Shown: positions 48,477-60,600 of the stretch, piece by piece
Layout: the number at the start of each line of letters is the position of its first letter
Numbering within the stretch: position 1 is the first letter of the stretch
NCBI GenBank assembly: GCA_024305745.1
Contig: JAHRBS010000003.1
Span: 310,001 to 374,000 of the forward strand
Direction of reading: 5' to 3'
From: Polyporus tsugae
Lineage: Eukaryota > Basidiomycota > Agaricomycetes > Polyporales > Polyporaceae
DNA length: 64,000 bases
Made by a program: the position numbers and the translations under genes
The notes under the pieces: model-generated
Told to the model about the DNA's origin: nothing
Seen by the model: the letters and a program-made list of their open reading frames with translations, nothing else
Database searches by the model: none

Positions 48477-51400
48477 ATGGACAGCTCCCCCTCGCACTTC
48501 TCGCACACAATGTCCTCTGCAGAAGGACCGTACTCCCAGCAGCAGCAGCCCCAGAACCAGCAATGGTCACAACAGTCCCCCTCCCACCTCCTTCCGCCTC
48601 CACAAAACCAGTCATCCTTTCCCTCGCCTTCTTCTCCTGCTTCTTCGCTCAACGACCAATCGTATCCGTCATACTTTCCTTCCTCGTCACAGCAGTCAGG
48701 TCAGTCCGCCATGTCCGAATCACTCAGCGATAGACCCGGCGACAAGACCACCCTCTCCCTCAACCTTTCTTCTCTCTCCGTCACTTCTCCCACCAACCTC
48801 TCCCCGATAAACCCTTCTCCCCACCCGTCCACACATGCGAGCTCACACGTATCACCCATCACGCCCATAAGCCCCTCTGGGGGCAACCTCCTCGCCCATC
48901 ATCACCCCCACCATAGTCACCATCCACACATCCAACAGCCCTTCCAGTTTGCCCCGCCAGACCAGGGTGTCCGCTACGACGATTCCCACTACGACAGCTA
49001 TGGCAAGCGCCTCACGAGCTCCCGCTCCTCGTCTTCCTCCGAGAAATCCGTCCCGCGGAAGCGCAGCTACACTACCCTTGCGCCTCTCACCACGTCCGTC
49101 GAGGAGACGCAGTACGACATGGGCGACAATCCAAATAGCGCCATGTACGACGAGGTGGACATGTCCTATGGACAGATGGACGCGGAGGGGAGTCCGATCG
49201 ACGGCAGCAACTCAGGCGGAGAGCAAGACGAGCAGATGAAACCGATGGAGGGTCAGCTGCCCGCGCCTGCCACCACGATGCACGGGGGCGCGCCACCCTC
49301 GCTGGGCGTACTCAATAAGCCCCTTGGCACGAACAACTTCGTGACGAAGCTCTACCAGTGAGTCCATCGCCGCTCCCGCCTCTTTCTGGTTGCCGGATCT
49401 GGTGCGCGAGTATCTCCGCGATCGTGATATGCGCGCGGCGCCACACGCGCTCGGCAGGCGCGACGAGCGCGCCGTGTGGTTGGTGTGCGAGCGCAGAGGA
49501 CGCGGTACACATGGCGCGCGCGCGAGGGGCGGCGCGATCATCGTTGCGGGCGCTAGTAGAAGCGCTCGCTTCCCATTCGCTTCTAGCAGACGGAGGTTAC
49601 GTCCTCGCTCGTCTTCCAACCGCCACGCCCCTCCCAGTCCAGTCCCATTCGCCCAGTCGCGGCGTTCATAGATTCCTCGGGTATCATAGGGTCATGGGTA
49701 CCACATCCCAGAATAGCTCTATGAATCCTCGCAACCCGCTGCGTTCCAGATCATGGGGGGTCCGGAGGACTCGAGTCCGCCCTTCCCGCGTAACACGCTG
49801 TGCGGGGACGGCGTCTGGGCAGCGAGGTGTACAGACGCATGTCGTGGTGGTTCTGAACGAAGTTTCAATTCCTTCTTTGCCTCGGAAGCGTGGATAGAAG
49901 CCTTCGTGCCCTTTCTATGCATCCCAATTCTAGCGACTCCCGTCGATCGTGTCGCGGGCCGTTGGAGTGTGCTCGCTGGAAGTTCCAGATCGCTGACGGG
50001 CATGTGTTCCGTGGCGTTGGAACCTATTCCACCACGATCGGCATAGTTACTTGTTATACATAACTTTGGCGCCTTCGGTCCTGACGTTCGCGAGCTGACC
50101 CGTATGACGTATGTGCATAGGATGATCAATGACCCAAAATCCTCCCAGTTCATCAACTGGACAGACCTGGGGACCAGGTGAGGCTTACGATTATTTATGT
50201 ATGTCATGTCTGGTCCGAACGTCTTCGTCAGCTTTGTTGTCTCCAACGTCGGTGAATTCAGCCGTACAATCCTCGGCTCGCATTTCAAGCACAACAACGT
50301 GAGGGGGAAATGCTTGTTTCATGCACTGCGCCCTGACTGACCATACATGTAGTTCTCGAGCTTTGTGCGGCAGCTAAACATGTACGGCTTTCACAAGATT
50401 AACCGCGTAAGAGGCAATTTGCTTGATGCAGAATTCCCCTAAACTCAATCGGGGCGTCGCAGACTCCCCGGGCACAACGTACCTCCGCGGACGTGCAAAC
50501 ATGGGAGTTCTCCCATCACAAGTTCTTGCGTGGTCGCCCCGACCTCCTTGAGGAAATCAAGCGCAAGGCTCTCGAGCCAGACCCGTCATTGAAGCACCGC
50601 GTCGAACTTCCTGGCGAAGTCGCTGCGCAGCTCTCGCAAATGCGCGATGACAACCGTCGGCTCATGGTGGCGTTCCAACAAGAGCGCCAGAAGGTTGATC
50701 GACTGGCCTCCGTGACGAAGGCGATGTACGATGTCATGGTCAAGACCTGCGGCAGTGAGTGCCATCACCTTATCTCCGCTTCCTGTGCGGGATTAGGTTT
50801 GCTAACACACCCGTGTGAAACTAGTGCCAGTGTCGTTCCCCAGTGATATTCTAGACCCTGGCGAGAGTCCAAACATCTACGTGACTTCCCCACAGAACTC
50901 TGCGCCGCCGACTTCTCATTTCCCACCGCTGTCGTCGCTTCAAACGGGGAGTCTCCACTCGCTGCACTCGATCAGTCCGAGCTCCAGTCCGACGGCTGCT
51001 GAGTTCCCCTCGCACACGCACACACCTCACACGCTGTCGCGCCAACACTCGTATCAGCACATCCCGTCCTACGACGGGATGCATCACCAGCACTCCCATC
51101 ACCCGCACCACCAGCATCCGCACCACAGCCAGCATCATGGCATCCATGGCGTGAGCGCTGCACGATACGACAACCCAATGGCGACCCCGCTCCCACCGTC
51201 CCCTGGGCCCATGGACTATGACGAGCGCGTAGGGGCGAAGCGGCAGCGCACCGCCCCAGGATCGGGGTCGATCTCCATGCCCGGCAGCTCGATGGACGGT
51301 GGCGTGTCCGGATCGTCGATGAAGAAGGGGAGCCGCGCCCGGAGCGACAGCGCGCCGCTCGGCTACGGGCTGACGAACTGGCCGCAGACGCGGCCGCGGA

Positions 51401-51555
51401 GCGGGAGCGGGCTCGGCACACGCGGTCCCCTTCTCGGGGGCGCGGCGCTGAATGGGGGACGGAGGGAGGAGCAGGTCCCGAACATCGGGTCGCTGTCGAG
51501 GGGTCAGCTGCCGATGCTGTCGATCCCGAGCATGACGAAGCAGCCTTCCAGCTGA
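48477..51555 (+). CDS. Heat-shock-factor-type transcription factor
   Basis: Six exons (48477-49357, 50121-50177, 50232-50298, 50353-50406, 50463-50754, 50825-51555) splice to 693 residues. The HSF DNA-binding domain starts at about residue 285 and is canonical: NNFVTKLYQMINDPKSSQF, INWTDLGTSFVVSN, FSRTILGSHFKHNNFSSFVR and QLNMYGFHKINR, followed by WEFSHHKFLRGRPDLL. An adjacent heptad region (LSQMRDDNRRLMVAFQQERQ) should mediate trimerisation or oligomerisation. The N-terminal 280 residues are Gln-, Ser- and Pro-rich with a His run (HHHPHHSHHPH). The C-terminal part is Ser/Pro-rich with a second His-rich block and a basic patch (VGAKRQRT). This is the HSF1 class of nuclear heat-shock-element-binding regulators. 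The ATG at 48477 is chosen because the frame opens just upstream; 48510 is an alternative. Intron 1 is 763 bp, unusually long. Confidence 0.88.
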
Positions 51556-53517
51556 AGCTGATCGCCTCTCGCGCGTCCTCCCCCCTCGCTGTGGTTGTTG
51601 TGGGGACGTGGTGTGGGGTTGACGGGAACAACCTGACCGACCAAAAACGGCGTACGTGCCGTGCTCGTGCTCTCCTTTGCTTCGTTTCGTGTGTTTGTCC
51701 AACCATCCCATCCGTTCGATGTACGTTGTTGCGTCCCCTCCCGTGCTTTCACGTTTCTTGGACGATGGACGATCCCCATCTGTGTACCACTGTCCCTGCC
51801 GAGCTCCAATGCGTATCTGTGACGTGCCCCGGTTCGAGCGATGCCATTCCATCTGCGATCCGTAGATACCCGTCCGATCCCACTGCTGTCCCCTCTTTTC
51901 GTTGTCGAGCCCTCTTGGTCCGTTGTTCATTCGCCCCGTGCACGTCTGTCTTTCGTGTGCGTGTGCCCGCGCCGCTCGTTCACAATGCTTGCCATCGCTC
52001 CCGTCTCCCATCTGTATCATTCACATCCATCCACCCACGCTCCTTCAATCACATTGTCCCTTGTCTCCATCCTCGCATCACCCACCCCTCGACTACCGTC
52101 TGTTCTCCCATTTCTGCGTCATTGACCTCCTTCTGTCTCGCGCCTCCGGCTGCGGCTACGGCGCACTGTCATCTCGCAATCGTGACAGGGCAAGCACTAC
52201 ACTCGTTACGTACACGGCCCGGACAGACTTTGGGTATTTGGTTGGTTTGGCAAAGGCTCGCTCGTCCCGCCGTCTTCCCTCCGCCTGTCTTTTCTCTTTA
52301 TCAGCTGTCCTTCCCCTCTCCCTCCCCTGACCCGGAACCGTTCTTCTCCCTTGCACGAGCGTCCGATCTTGCTTTCCATCCCACTCGTCTCCACACATCT
52401 GCGCCTGGAATCGAACTCGGATATTCCCTGCTCTTCTCTTTTACCCCTCTTTTTGCTTTTGCGCTTTTTTGCTTTCCTTTTTTTTCTTTCACCCATCACT
52501 TTGTCTGTGCTACGCAATTCACCCCCTCATATCTTCATCTTCACGTCCGTGTTCGTGTTCGTGTTTGTGTCCATCGAACGTTGTGCTGCTGCTGCTGCTC
52601 TCATCGACTCTCGAGCCCCTCCCATTCCCATTCCCATTCCCATTCCCATTCCCCGATCTATAGACGTGTATCATCACCACCCACTTGTGACAAGAACTTG
52701 CGCTCGCTCGTATACAAAGATTTTTTTTTCGTGTCGGACTCTCTGCGTTCTCTGTGGGCTGTGAGTCGTGACCTGTGAATTACGGACATAGAGGTGGGGC
52801 CGTACGTACGTGTGAACGGTGCCACCGTATTGCAACCGGCAAACCACCCTTGGGCGCGATGGCATGGCATTGGTCCTCCACCGATGCGTGAGGCGCCAGG
52901 CTATGAGCCAGGTCTAGGTTGCAGCGTGCAACACAGACCGCACTCATAGCGTGGCGAAACACGAGCCGTGCGAAGGTAGACATGGTGCGTCGCCGCCGAC
53001 GCTGGTTTATAACCTCCATTGAGACAAGAACGCAGAGCGGCTGTGCACTGTCTCAGGGACCCAGGACGTCGCCTCCCTCACTCGCGTGGGTGGCCTTGTA
53101 AGTACAGTGACACGTGCGTCGCCGTCGATCCACGGTCTTGTTGGGTGGCACTTGCAAGACAATTGGGGTACAGCCTGCGCCGAGCGATTCTGTCGTGGAT
53201 AGTCTCTAGCGATATTATTGAAGTAAAAGTTATCATACGCATCTTTGATGTAATGAGCTAGTAGCCATAGAGCTCATCGTGTAGGGCCGTTGATCGTGAT
53301 GCATGGTGCATCCGTTCAGGGGCTTTTCTAGCCGCCGGAGGGCGTTTGGTAGCCTCGGGTTGCGCTCATCCAAATCAGGCAAGCGATCGGGGTGCTCCGA
53401 TCTCGGGCGTTGAAGCCAGGAGACTTTTGCTGCAGACGACTCTGACCGATACCACCGTCGACTGCCCCCCCCCCCCTCCTCCCCTTTCGCATACACCCCG
53501 CGTACACCCACTTCGGA
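51556..53517 (+). other. Pyrimidine-rich 3' region of the HSF gene and following spacer
   Basis: C/T-rich DNA keeps one + frame open for 395 codons (51591-52778), but its composition is that of an untranslated region and no domain appears. It includes GTGTTC repeats (about 52545-52575), GCT repeats (about 52585) and a CCCATT hexamer array (52621-52651). A poly-C tract is at about 53466. Confidence 0.5.
52621..52651 (+). repeat. CCCATT hexanucleotide microsatellite
   Basis: Five tandem CCCATT units, preceded by GTGTTC-type and GCT-type simple repeats. Confidence 0.85.
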
Positions 53518-54483
53518 ATGCCCCACAAACGCGCAAAACGTTCGGTGCGTGAAAGGAACCGGTCCCAATCGTATGTAAGCTGTCGCTGTCGCTTGGCTCT
53601 CGATCGTACACGCAGAAAAATCTAAATCTGATCGGATTTTTTGTTCTGGGGACGACTGCTAGCGGGGATGATCTCGCGCCGGGGGCACGGAAGGCGATCG
53701 AGCACGAAGGCATCCCGAAGAGCGTTGCGCGCGTGCTGAATGCGGCGAAGGTCCAGGAGGAGTGGGCTGAGCGGAAGAGGAAGGGCGTGGACGACAGCGA
53801 GGGCGGCGACGGTCCGTCGCGAAAGAGGGTGAGGAAGGATGCAGGCGAGGACGGCGGGAAGAAGGGGAAGGGGAAGGGGGAATTGCGCATCATGCCGGGA
53901 GAGTCGATGACCCATTTCAATCGGTACGTTCTGCGTGCAATGCTGCGTGTGCCCTTCTTCTTCTTCTTCTTCCTCTGAGTCTTTCTGTCTGCGTGCGCCT
54001 AGACGGGTGGAGGACTCGATGCGCCAGTCGGTTCGTAAAGCGATGCAGACGTCGTCCGCGCGGATGCGACAGGTCAAGAAGGAGGAACTCTCGACTGGGG
54101 AGAACGGGAAGGCGGCAGGCGCGAACGCATCGTCGAAGTCGCGCGGAAAGGCAGGGGCGAGGAAAGAGTCGGACTCGGAGGATGGAGAGGACCGGTCTGC
54201 CGCCTGCGAGAGGCTGAAGGCGGAAGAGCCGAGGGACTTCGAGAAAGTGAACACGTCCGCGCCAAAGCGCCTGAACGACGTCGCGCTGGCTCCTCCGGAA
54301 CTAAAGAAGCTTCCAAGGAAGGCGAAGAAGCTTGCCGCGATGGGAGGGGCGGCGAAGAGCACGGGAGCGAGCTCGTTGAAGGAGGGCGTGTTGTCGATGG
54401 CACAGAAGGCGATGATGGAAGAGGAGCGGGAGCGGGCTATCAGGTTGTATCGGGAGATGAAGCAGGGGAAGACGACTGTTTAG
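53518..54483 (+). CDS. Basic, probably nuclear or nucleolar protein of unknown function (264 aa)
   Basis: Three exons (53518-53570, 53663-53923, 54003-54483) with closed phases. The N-terminus MPHKRAKRSVRERNRS is strongly basic. A central block DLAP-ARKAIEHEGIPKSVARVLNAAKVQEEW leads into a Lys/Gly-rich linker, then LRIMPGESMTHFNRRVEDSM and RQSVRKAMQTSSARMRQVK, and the tail ends in a charged helix (MMEEERERAIRLYREMKQGK). The sharply defined short blocks separated by low-complexity linkers look like a conserved small protein. Composition (many Lys/Arg clusters) suggests a nuclear or ribosome-biogenesis role, which is inference only. I do not recognise the family by name. Confidence 0.7.
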
Positions 54484-55319
54484 TCTCTCGGTGGGCGTGG
54501 GCGCTGATGTTGGTCTGTGAGTGCGTCCCTGTCTCTATGCCTTCTAAATGCTAACAGAATCCCAAGTGGTGCTCAAGTGCTGTGCTATCTATCGTTCTGT
54601 TTCCTCCGTGGACCTCATGAGGTCATGAAATACGTCTTTGTGCAAGCATGTAGGCGGATCTCCGGCATCCCCGTCGGCCGATTGCCTTCGAGCCTGGTTG
54701 GGCTTCCGCCACTGGGCGGATCTCCCGTGTATCCTCTGCTCCATCCTCGGGGAACTGAACTGGGAAAGTCGCGGACTCGCGCGTACGTTCCAGTGGTGGG
54801 GTACACAACTTTCCCAAAGGACCCCCTGTCTAGCCTGTACCGATTTGGTCATCACCGCATTGCGGCTCTGCTCCACTCCAACGTCCGTGGCGATGACCTG
54901 GGCTGAACTGTTAGACTTTTGGTGCGTCCCCTGTTTCACCTCGAACTAGCTCGGTACGGCGATCTAAGTGGGACTCGCACATCCGCTGCATAGCACGTTC
55001 CAACCGTCAAACTGCCTATGACTTGGCATAACATGACATTCGTACACAAGGAGACTACTGGACGGCCAGGAGCATCTGGGGATTCCCCCGATTCGGGGTG
55101 TAACGCTAACTCTAGTCTGCATCTCTTTTCGTCGCACACCCTTACCGATCATACCGCTCCTATTATCCACAGTCGGCGGAAGCTGATCGTTGATCTCCAA
55201 AATCTCCCTCGGTGCCCTCAGACTCGACCACAATTCCGCACCTGGACCTCTTAAAAGAAGACGGGAATGAGAGCGTCCACTCATCCACACTTCTGTCCAC
55301 TCCCTGTTGCATCGCCAGC
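54484..55319. other. Intergenic region upstream of laccase 1
   Basis: No gene seen. A weak TATA-like CTTAAAAG lies at about 55250, roughly 70 bp before the laccase start. Confidence 0.45.
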
Positions 55320-57657
55320 ATGGCCAAGGGCAACTCATACACTGCTGTCGCCATTCTCGTACTGGCCACCATCACCCGACCCTCCTTGGCTGCAATCGGT
55401 CCTGTTACCGACCTAGCGATTGTAAACGGGCCCGTCTTTCCAGACGGCATCCCCCGCAATGCTGTCCTTGCTGGTGGCACTTTCCCTGGGCCGGTGGTAT
55501 CTGGCTACACCGTACGTTCCGTCCGGTTTGTTAGTGGGACTCCTTCATTCATGCTTCGGAATCGTATCAGGGAGATTTCTTCAAGATCAACGTCAAGGAT
55601 GAGCTCTACAATACGACCATGTTGACGGGCACCAGCATCGTGAGTGTTCACCCCAGTTCCACCGTGAGCGGCAGACGTTGAGCGAGGCATGGTAGCATTG
55701 GCATGGGCTTCTGCAGCACACGTCGAATTGGGCAGATGGTGCCGCTTTCGTCAATCAATGCCCTATCACCTCCGGGAACTGCTTTGAATACAAGTTCGAC
55801 ACCACGGGCATATCAGGTACGGGAGGGTATTCATCCTCCAGCCCGAATGGCGGACTGATGTGTGTAACGATAATCAGGAACGTACTGGTACCACAGCCAC
55901 CTTGGTAACCAGTATTGCGACGGACTGCGCGGGCCTCTAGTTTTGTACGACAAGAACGACCCCCACAAGCACTTATACGACGTCGATGATGGTGCGTACG
56001 CAAGACCGTGAAGCTGTTCGTGCCGTACTGAGTATGCCACAGATAGCACCGTCCTCACGCTGGCTGACTGGTACCATGTCGCCTCTCCATTCGTGTTGAC
56101 TCGAGGTGGCCCACCGTAAGTTACAATCCTTACCTAAGTGGTTGCACACCGATTCTAATTAGATGCGGGTTGCAGGAGGGCGGATTCTACGCTCATCAAC
56201 GGCTTAGGCCGCTGGTATGGGAACCCCACCGCGGATCTCGCAGTCATCAAGGTTACTCACGGGAAACGGTGTGTTACATTATCGACTGGACGGGTTCGCC
56301 TTGGTCTGACGGAAGTGGTTGTTTAGCTACCGGTTCCGGCTGATCAACATGGCCTGTGACCCAAACTACAACTTCACGATCGCTGGCCACTCCATGACCA
56401 TCATCGAGGCCGACGGTCAGAACTCCGAGCCGTTGGTCGTTGACGAGCTTCAGATTTTCGCGGCCCAGCGGTACTCGTTTGTGGTAAGTTTGTCCTCGGA
56501 TCCCCTCGCGGCTTGGTCGTGACGTGTGCGACAGTTGGAGGCAAACCAGCCGATTGACAACTACTGGATCCGCGCCCTCCCGGACGTGATGGCGAACAAT
56601 GGGAGTTTGGGACACGTTAACGGGATCAACTCTGCCATCCTCCGGTACGAAGGTGCACCGGCGGAGGAGCCTTGTGAGCAGGAGGTGCAGAGCATGAACC
56701 CTCTCCACCAGTATAACCTGCACTCCTTGACTGACCCCGCGGCGGTACGTCTCATCTGCGCTGCCACTTTCGCAAAAAAAATATGACTAATTCGACGTTA
56801 TATAGCCTGGAGAACCTCACGTCGGGGGTGTGGACTACGCTCTGAATCTCGCGTTGGGTTTCGTACGTCTCTTTTCTTCTGCATCGTCCGTGACCGGAAT
56901 AACTCACTTGAACCCTAGAACAACGACAGCAAGACCTTCAACATCAACGGCGTGCCGTTCCAATCTCCGTCCGTCCCCGTGCTCTTGCAGATCCTGAGCG
57001 GTGCCCGGAAGGCGCAAGACCTTCTTCCAGGAGGCAGCGTGTACACTCTCCCCCGTAACGCCACGATCGAGGTGACCATCCCGCCGTTGGCCGTTGGGGG
57101 CCCGCACCCGTTCCACTTGCATGGGGTACGCCCACACTTCCACGTCCTCCCGTGTCATGCAAGGGACCAATAAGATTGTCTTGGAATATAGCATGCCTTC
57201 TCTGTCGTCCGCAGTTCGGGCCAGGCAGCGCCGAACTACGTGAACCCCATCAAGCGCGACGTGGTGAGCACGGGGCTCGGGAACGACAATGTCACAATCC
57301 GCTTCAGGGTGAGTAGTGCAATTACACGTACTGCCCCGTTGCCAGTCTACCATTTTTGAGTTTGACTGATCGATCTGGGTAGACGGACAATCCGGGGCCT
57401 TGGCTGCTCCATTGTCACATCGACTGGCACCTGTCGGCCGGTCTTGCGATCGTTTTTGCCGAAGACGCCCCTGATGTTTCCTTTGTAGACGCCGCGCCCA
57501 GTGAGCAATTCTTCTCCTAAAATCCGGGGCTGAGAGTGTCAGCGCGACGAACTGACTTGGTTCTCTCTCAACAGAGGAATGGTACAATCTCTGTCCCGAG
57601 TACGAAGCGTCCATAGCGAACGGTACCAGTCAGTCGCAGACGCTGCCGCCTCCGTAG
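55320..57657 (+). CDS. Laccase (multicopper oxidase), complete
   Basis: Thirteen exons give about 535 residues. A signal peptide ([20 protein letters not shown], cleaved near SLA) precedes a mature start AIGPVTDL typical of basidiomycete laccases, so the enzyme is secreted. All four copper motifs are present: L1 HWHGLLQ, L2 [14 protein letters not shown]3 HPFHLHGHAF (split by an intron after the first HLHG) and L4 [19 protein letters not shown]. The residue ten positions after the L4 Cys, axial to type 1 copper, is Leu, which in characterised laccases goes with medium redox potential. Laccases oxidise phenols by one electron each and reduce O2 to water, acting in lignin modification or pigment formation. 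Small departures from the commonest forms are HWHGLLQ (often HWHGFFQ) and HSHLGNQ (often HSHLSTQ). It shares early intron positions with the second laccase 5.5 kb downstream. Confidence 0.93.
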
Positions 57658-60600
57658 AGCTCCTGCTGTCTGTCGCGTCGTTGGGAGTTGTTTTGCTTCT
57701 ATCTGCCTGTCTCTATGGTTTGTTGCTACACCTGGAATCTTGTCTTATACCCGTCTCGCTTTCGCCAACATGTATACTTATCTGTCGTCCACGGATGGAA
57801 CAAGTTTGACATCATAGGATGTGTTGTGCGGGTTTTCTAATCCATCAGTTTGTCATTTTGCCCCTACATCTCCGCGCGCATAGGCTGCGTTCGTCTTAGA
57901 TGTAGTTAGCTGTCGGTAACCCTAAATGTCTTTCTCCCAAGCTTTGGCCTTGTTTGTCCCCAGTGGCAAATGCATCGCTGTGCTTCAATAGTTGGCGTCC
58001 GAACATCCCGCAAACTGAGTAGTCACAATATTAAACCCACCCCTCGAGCTTGTTTCAGCGATCTTTCTCAACAGCCATCGACCAGTCGCGTCGTGGACAA
58101 CTGCTCGGATAGTAAACTTCAGAAACGTTGAAAATTGGATGGCTTCCTTCCCTCCTCCGAGTCTCCCGTTGAGGCTGAAGGAAAGATATTGACCAACTTG
58201 AACCTTCAGACAACGTCATCGCTTTAGGAAACTGTACTTTGACCTGTCGCGATTGGTTACCTCGCAGACGCGTTGACGTTCCCATCTATTCTCGACTATC
58301 CACCTCTCTGCCTGCCCAGGAGGATATATGTATTCCCTTCTCGTTGCCCATCAAGTTAGAGTCACGGCGGTCGTTGATACGTTCCATTCCTATGGCCCCC
58401 AATCGCTCAGAGACTAGACCCGCTTGTATTCAAGAGACATTCTCCTATCCAACTCCTATCGCGCCTTCAAGTTCCCAACCGGTGCATGGATGGGCACAGT
58501 GACAGCTGCAGGACACGGAACATATTGCACGACTCGTCGACACTAAAACAGTTTCAGGTATGCTTACCTATAGTGGATTTAGACCTGAAATTCGCATCCC
58601 ATGCGCGATTCATCACGTCGTCAATTCAGTTGAAGCATCTGCGGCGAAATACCATCTGGTTCCGTTCGAACGGGACAGTTTGGGCTCAGGCCGGTCGAAT
58701 CTTCATAATATCGGCAAGCCTTATCTATCCACCCTTTGTAAGTAATGTAGATGGCTTGCCTGGCATGCTTGGTGCTCATATACCTCACTATACTGTTTAG
58801 GTGCCAGTGGGGAATGTTCCTGGAGATGTGTTGCGAACTCGCTTGTGTATCTCACCGCATCTACCCTCGAGAGCCTGGTGATGATCGTCTGGCACAAAGC
58901 AACATAAGTATCGCTGGTGAGGCTCGGGCTTTCATTCACGTTTATGAAATATTTTTGACCGATGTATGAGTAGGATTATGTACTAGTACCCGCCGTATTG
59001 TCTCGCGATCAGATGTCACAGCTCCACTCCTCAGCGTTCAATGTTGGATGCGAGGAGGATTAGGACCATGACATGATATCAAAGGCACTCGATTATAGCG
59101 AGGCTCGTGTCTCAACAACGAAATCGCCCATAGCAACCCTAATTTCTGGCAGGTACGGATTTCACGGATCATCGAGTCTGTGGCTTCCGGACGAAGATGT
59201 AGTGTCATACAATGCGACAACCACCATCCTCAGTGCAATGAAGCTCCAGACGTTCACAACCGGCGTTCACCAAGTCCACCTCCCAGTTTATGTGGCTGGT
59301 CGAGGAGTTCCATGCAGAGGGATTGCAGGTGCGAGTGGTCTTTTTGGCCGTGCGTACTGTGACCTTGCTCTGCGACGGAGCGCGGCGTATATGCTTAGTA
59401 GTGAGGTCTTGCGTCCAAAGTTTGAGACGAGCGCGATTGCGAATTAGCTAGAATCCATCGCAATGCCGCCTCCCAATGGACGATGGCTGGCCGGCTTAGA
59501 CTCTGGGAGACTACCGGGGACATGGACGAGCCCGCGCCAACTTGCGGGTCGGGTACGAGTATCTAGAACTTCGGGTGCACCGCCGGGATCCGACGCATCA
59601 TGGTCAGCGCTCAGCGTTCGCGAGGGACAAGTCAATGATCCACGTAAGCTCCAATCCGAGTCATCCCGCCTGCAGGTTGCAGAATGCCCGTTACCAATCC
59701 TTCAACGAAGGCGGCCGAGAGAGAAGTTATTACGTGTCTGGAATGCGTGTGGGATTAGTACGCATCTCCTCCGGTCGCGATGGCACTCGGCCCATTCTTA
59801 CCGAGTCCGAGTCACCGACGCCGCGCGCAATATTGTCGCGATGACGGTGCCCCTGAGCCTTGCGAGCCCGGGTATGTCTCGACCCGACTTGGGCAGATTG
59901 CAAAGACCGCCGAAGTGACGGTTGCTTGGAGCAGCAGGAGGCGTGGCTGACATTTGAGAAATTCCCGGCGCGTTGAAGAAGACCGAGGAGAAGGGCTCGC
60001 GCTGCGCCGAGCAGGTGTGGCGGCGGCGGCGCAGCAACAGCCAGGATCATTTGTAGTCCACAGGTGAGCGTTTGCGGACGGTGATGGCGCTCCGCCGATG
60101 GCAGTTGCGAGGATGGAGACCTTAGCCCAAGACGCGGGAACGCCTCGCGCGCGTGCATAACTTGAAGGGCTCGCGGGATGAATGGTTGCTAGAAAGCTTG
60201 CACCACGCCCAGCGCAGCGCTGGGTACAGAGTACTTAGTGCAACTACTGTGCCACACATGGATTTCATGATTACGTTACATACATGTCCCATTGTAGACG
60301 CCTTCATGGAGTGCACGTCTGAGTTCGTAGGCGGCTAGACACATCGGAGAGTTGCAATCATCGTGACGTGTACAACGATTGCCCCGGCCGCCTTGGCCTA
60401 GAAACGAAAACCGTCGGTGAGTAACCCCTTGCTCAGATGACTGGCGGCCAACACAGCGGCGCGTGGGTAGAATGAAACACTATAGTAGCACTCACTGAAA
60501 GAAGTCTAATACAATACGGATCCCGTGGCGCACTGCACAAGATCCTAACGCTTTGCGCAACAGTGGACGTGCTGATGTGCCTGGGCATGCTGCGACGGAA

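Noticed and set aside
49858..49866. GAAGTTTC heat-shock-element-like dimer in HSF intron 1
   Set aside because: Only two units; expected by chance in a 763-bp intron.
50851..52020. 389-codon minus frame overlapping HSF exon 6
   Set aside because: Antisense to a well-supported exon and Arg-rich from GC bias.
51591..52778. 395-codon + frame after the HSF gene
   Set aside because: C/T-rich DNA lacks stop codons by composition; simple repeats run through it and no domain is visible.
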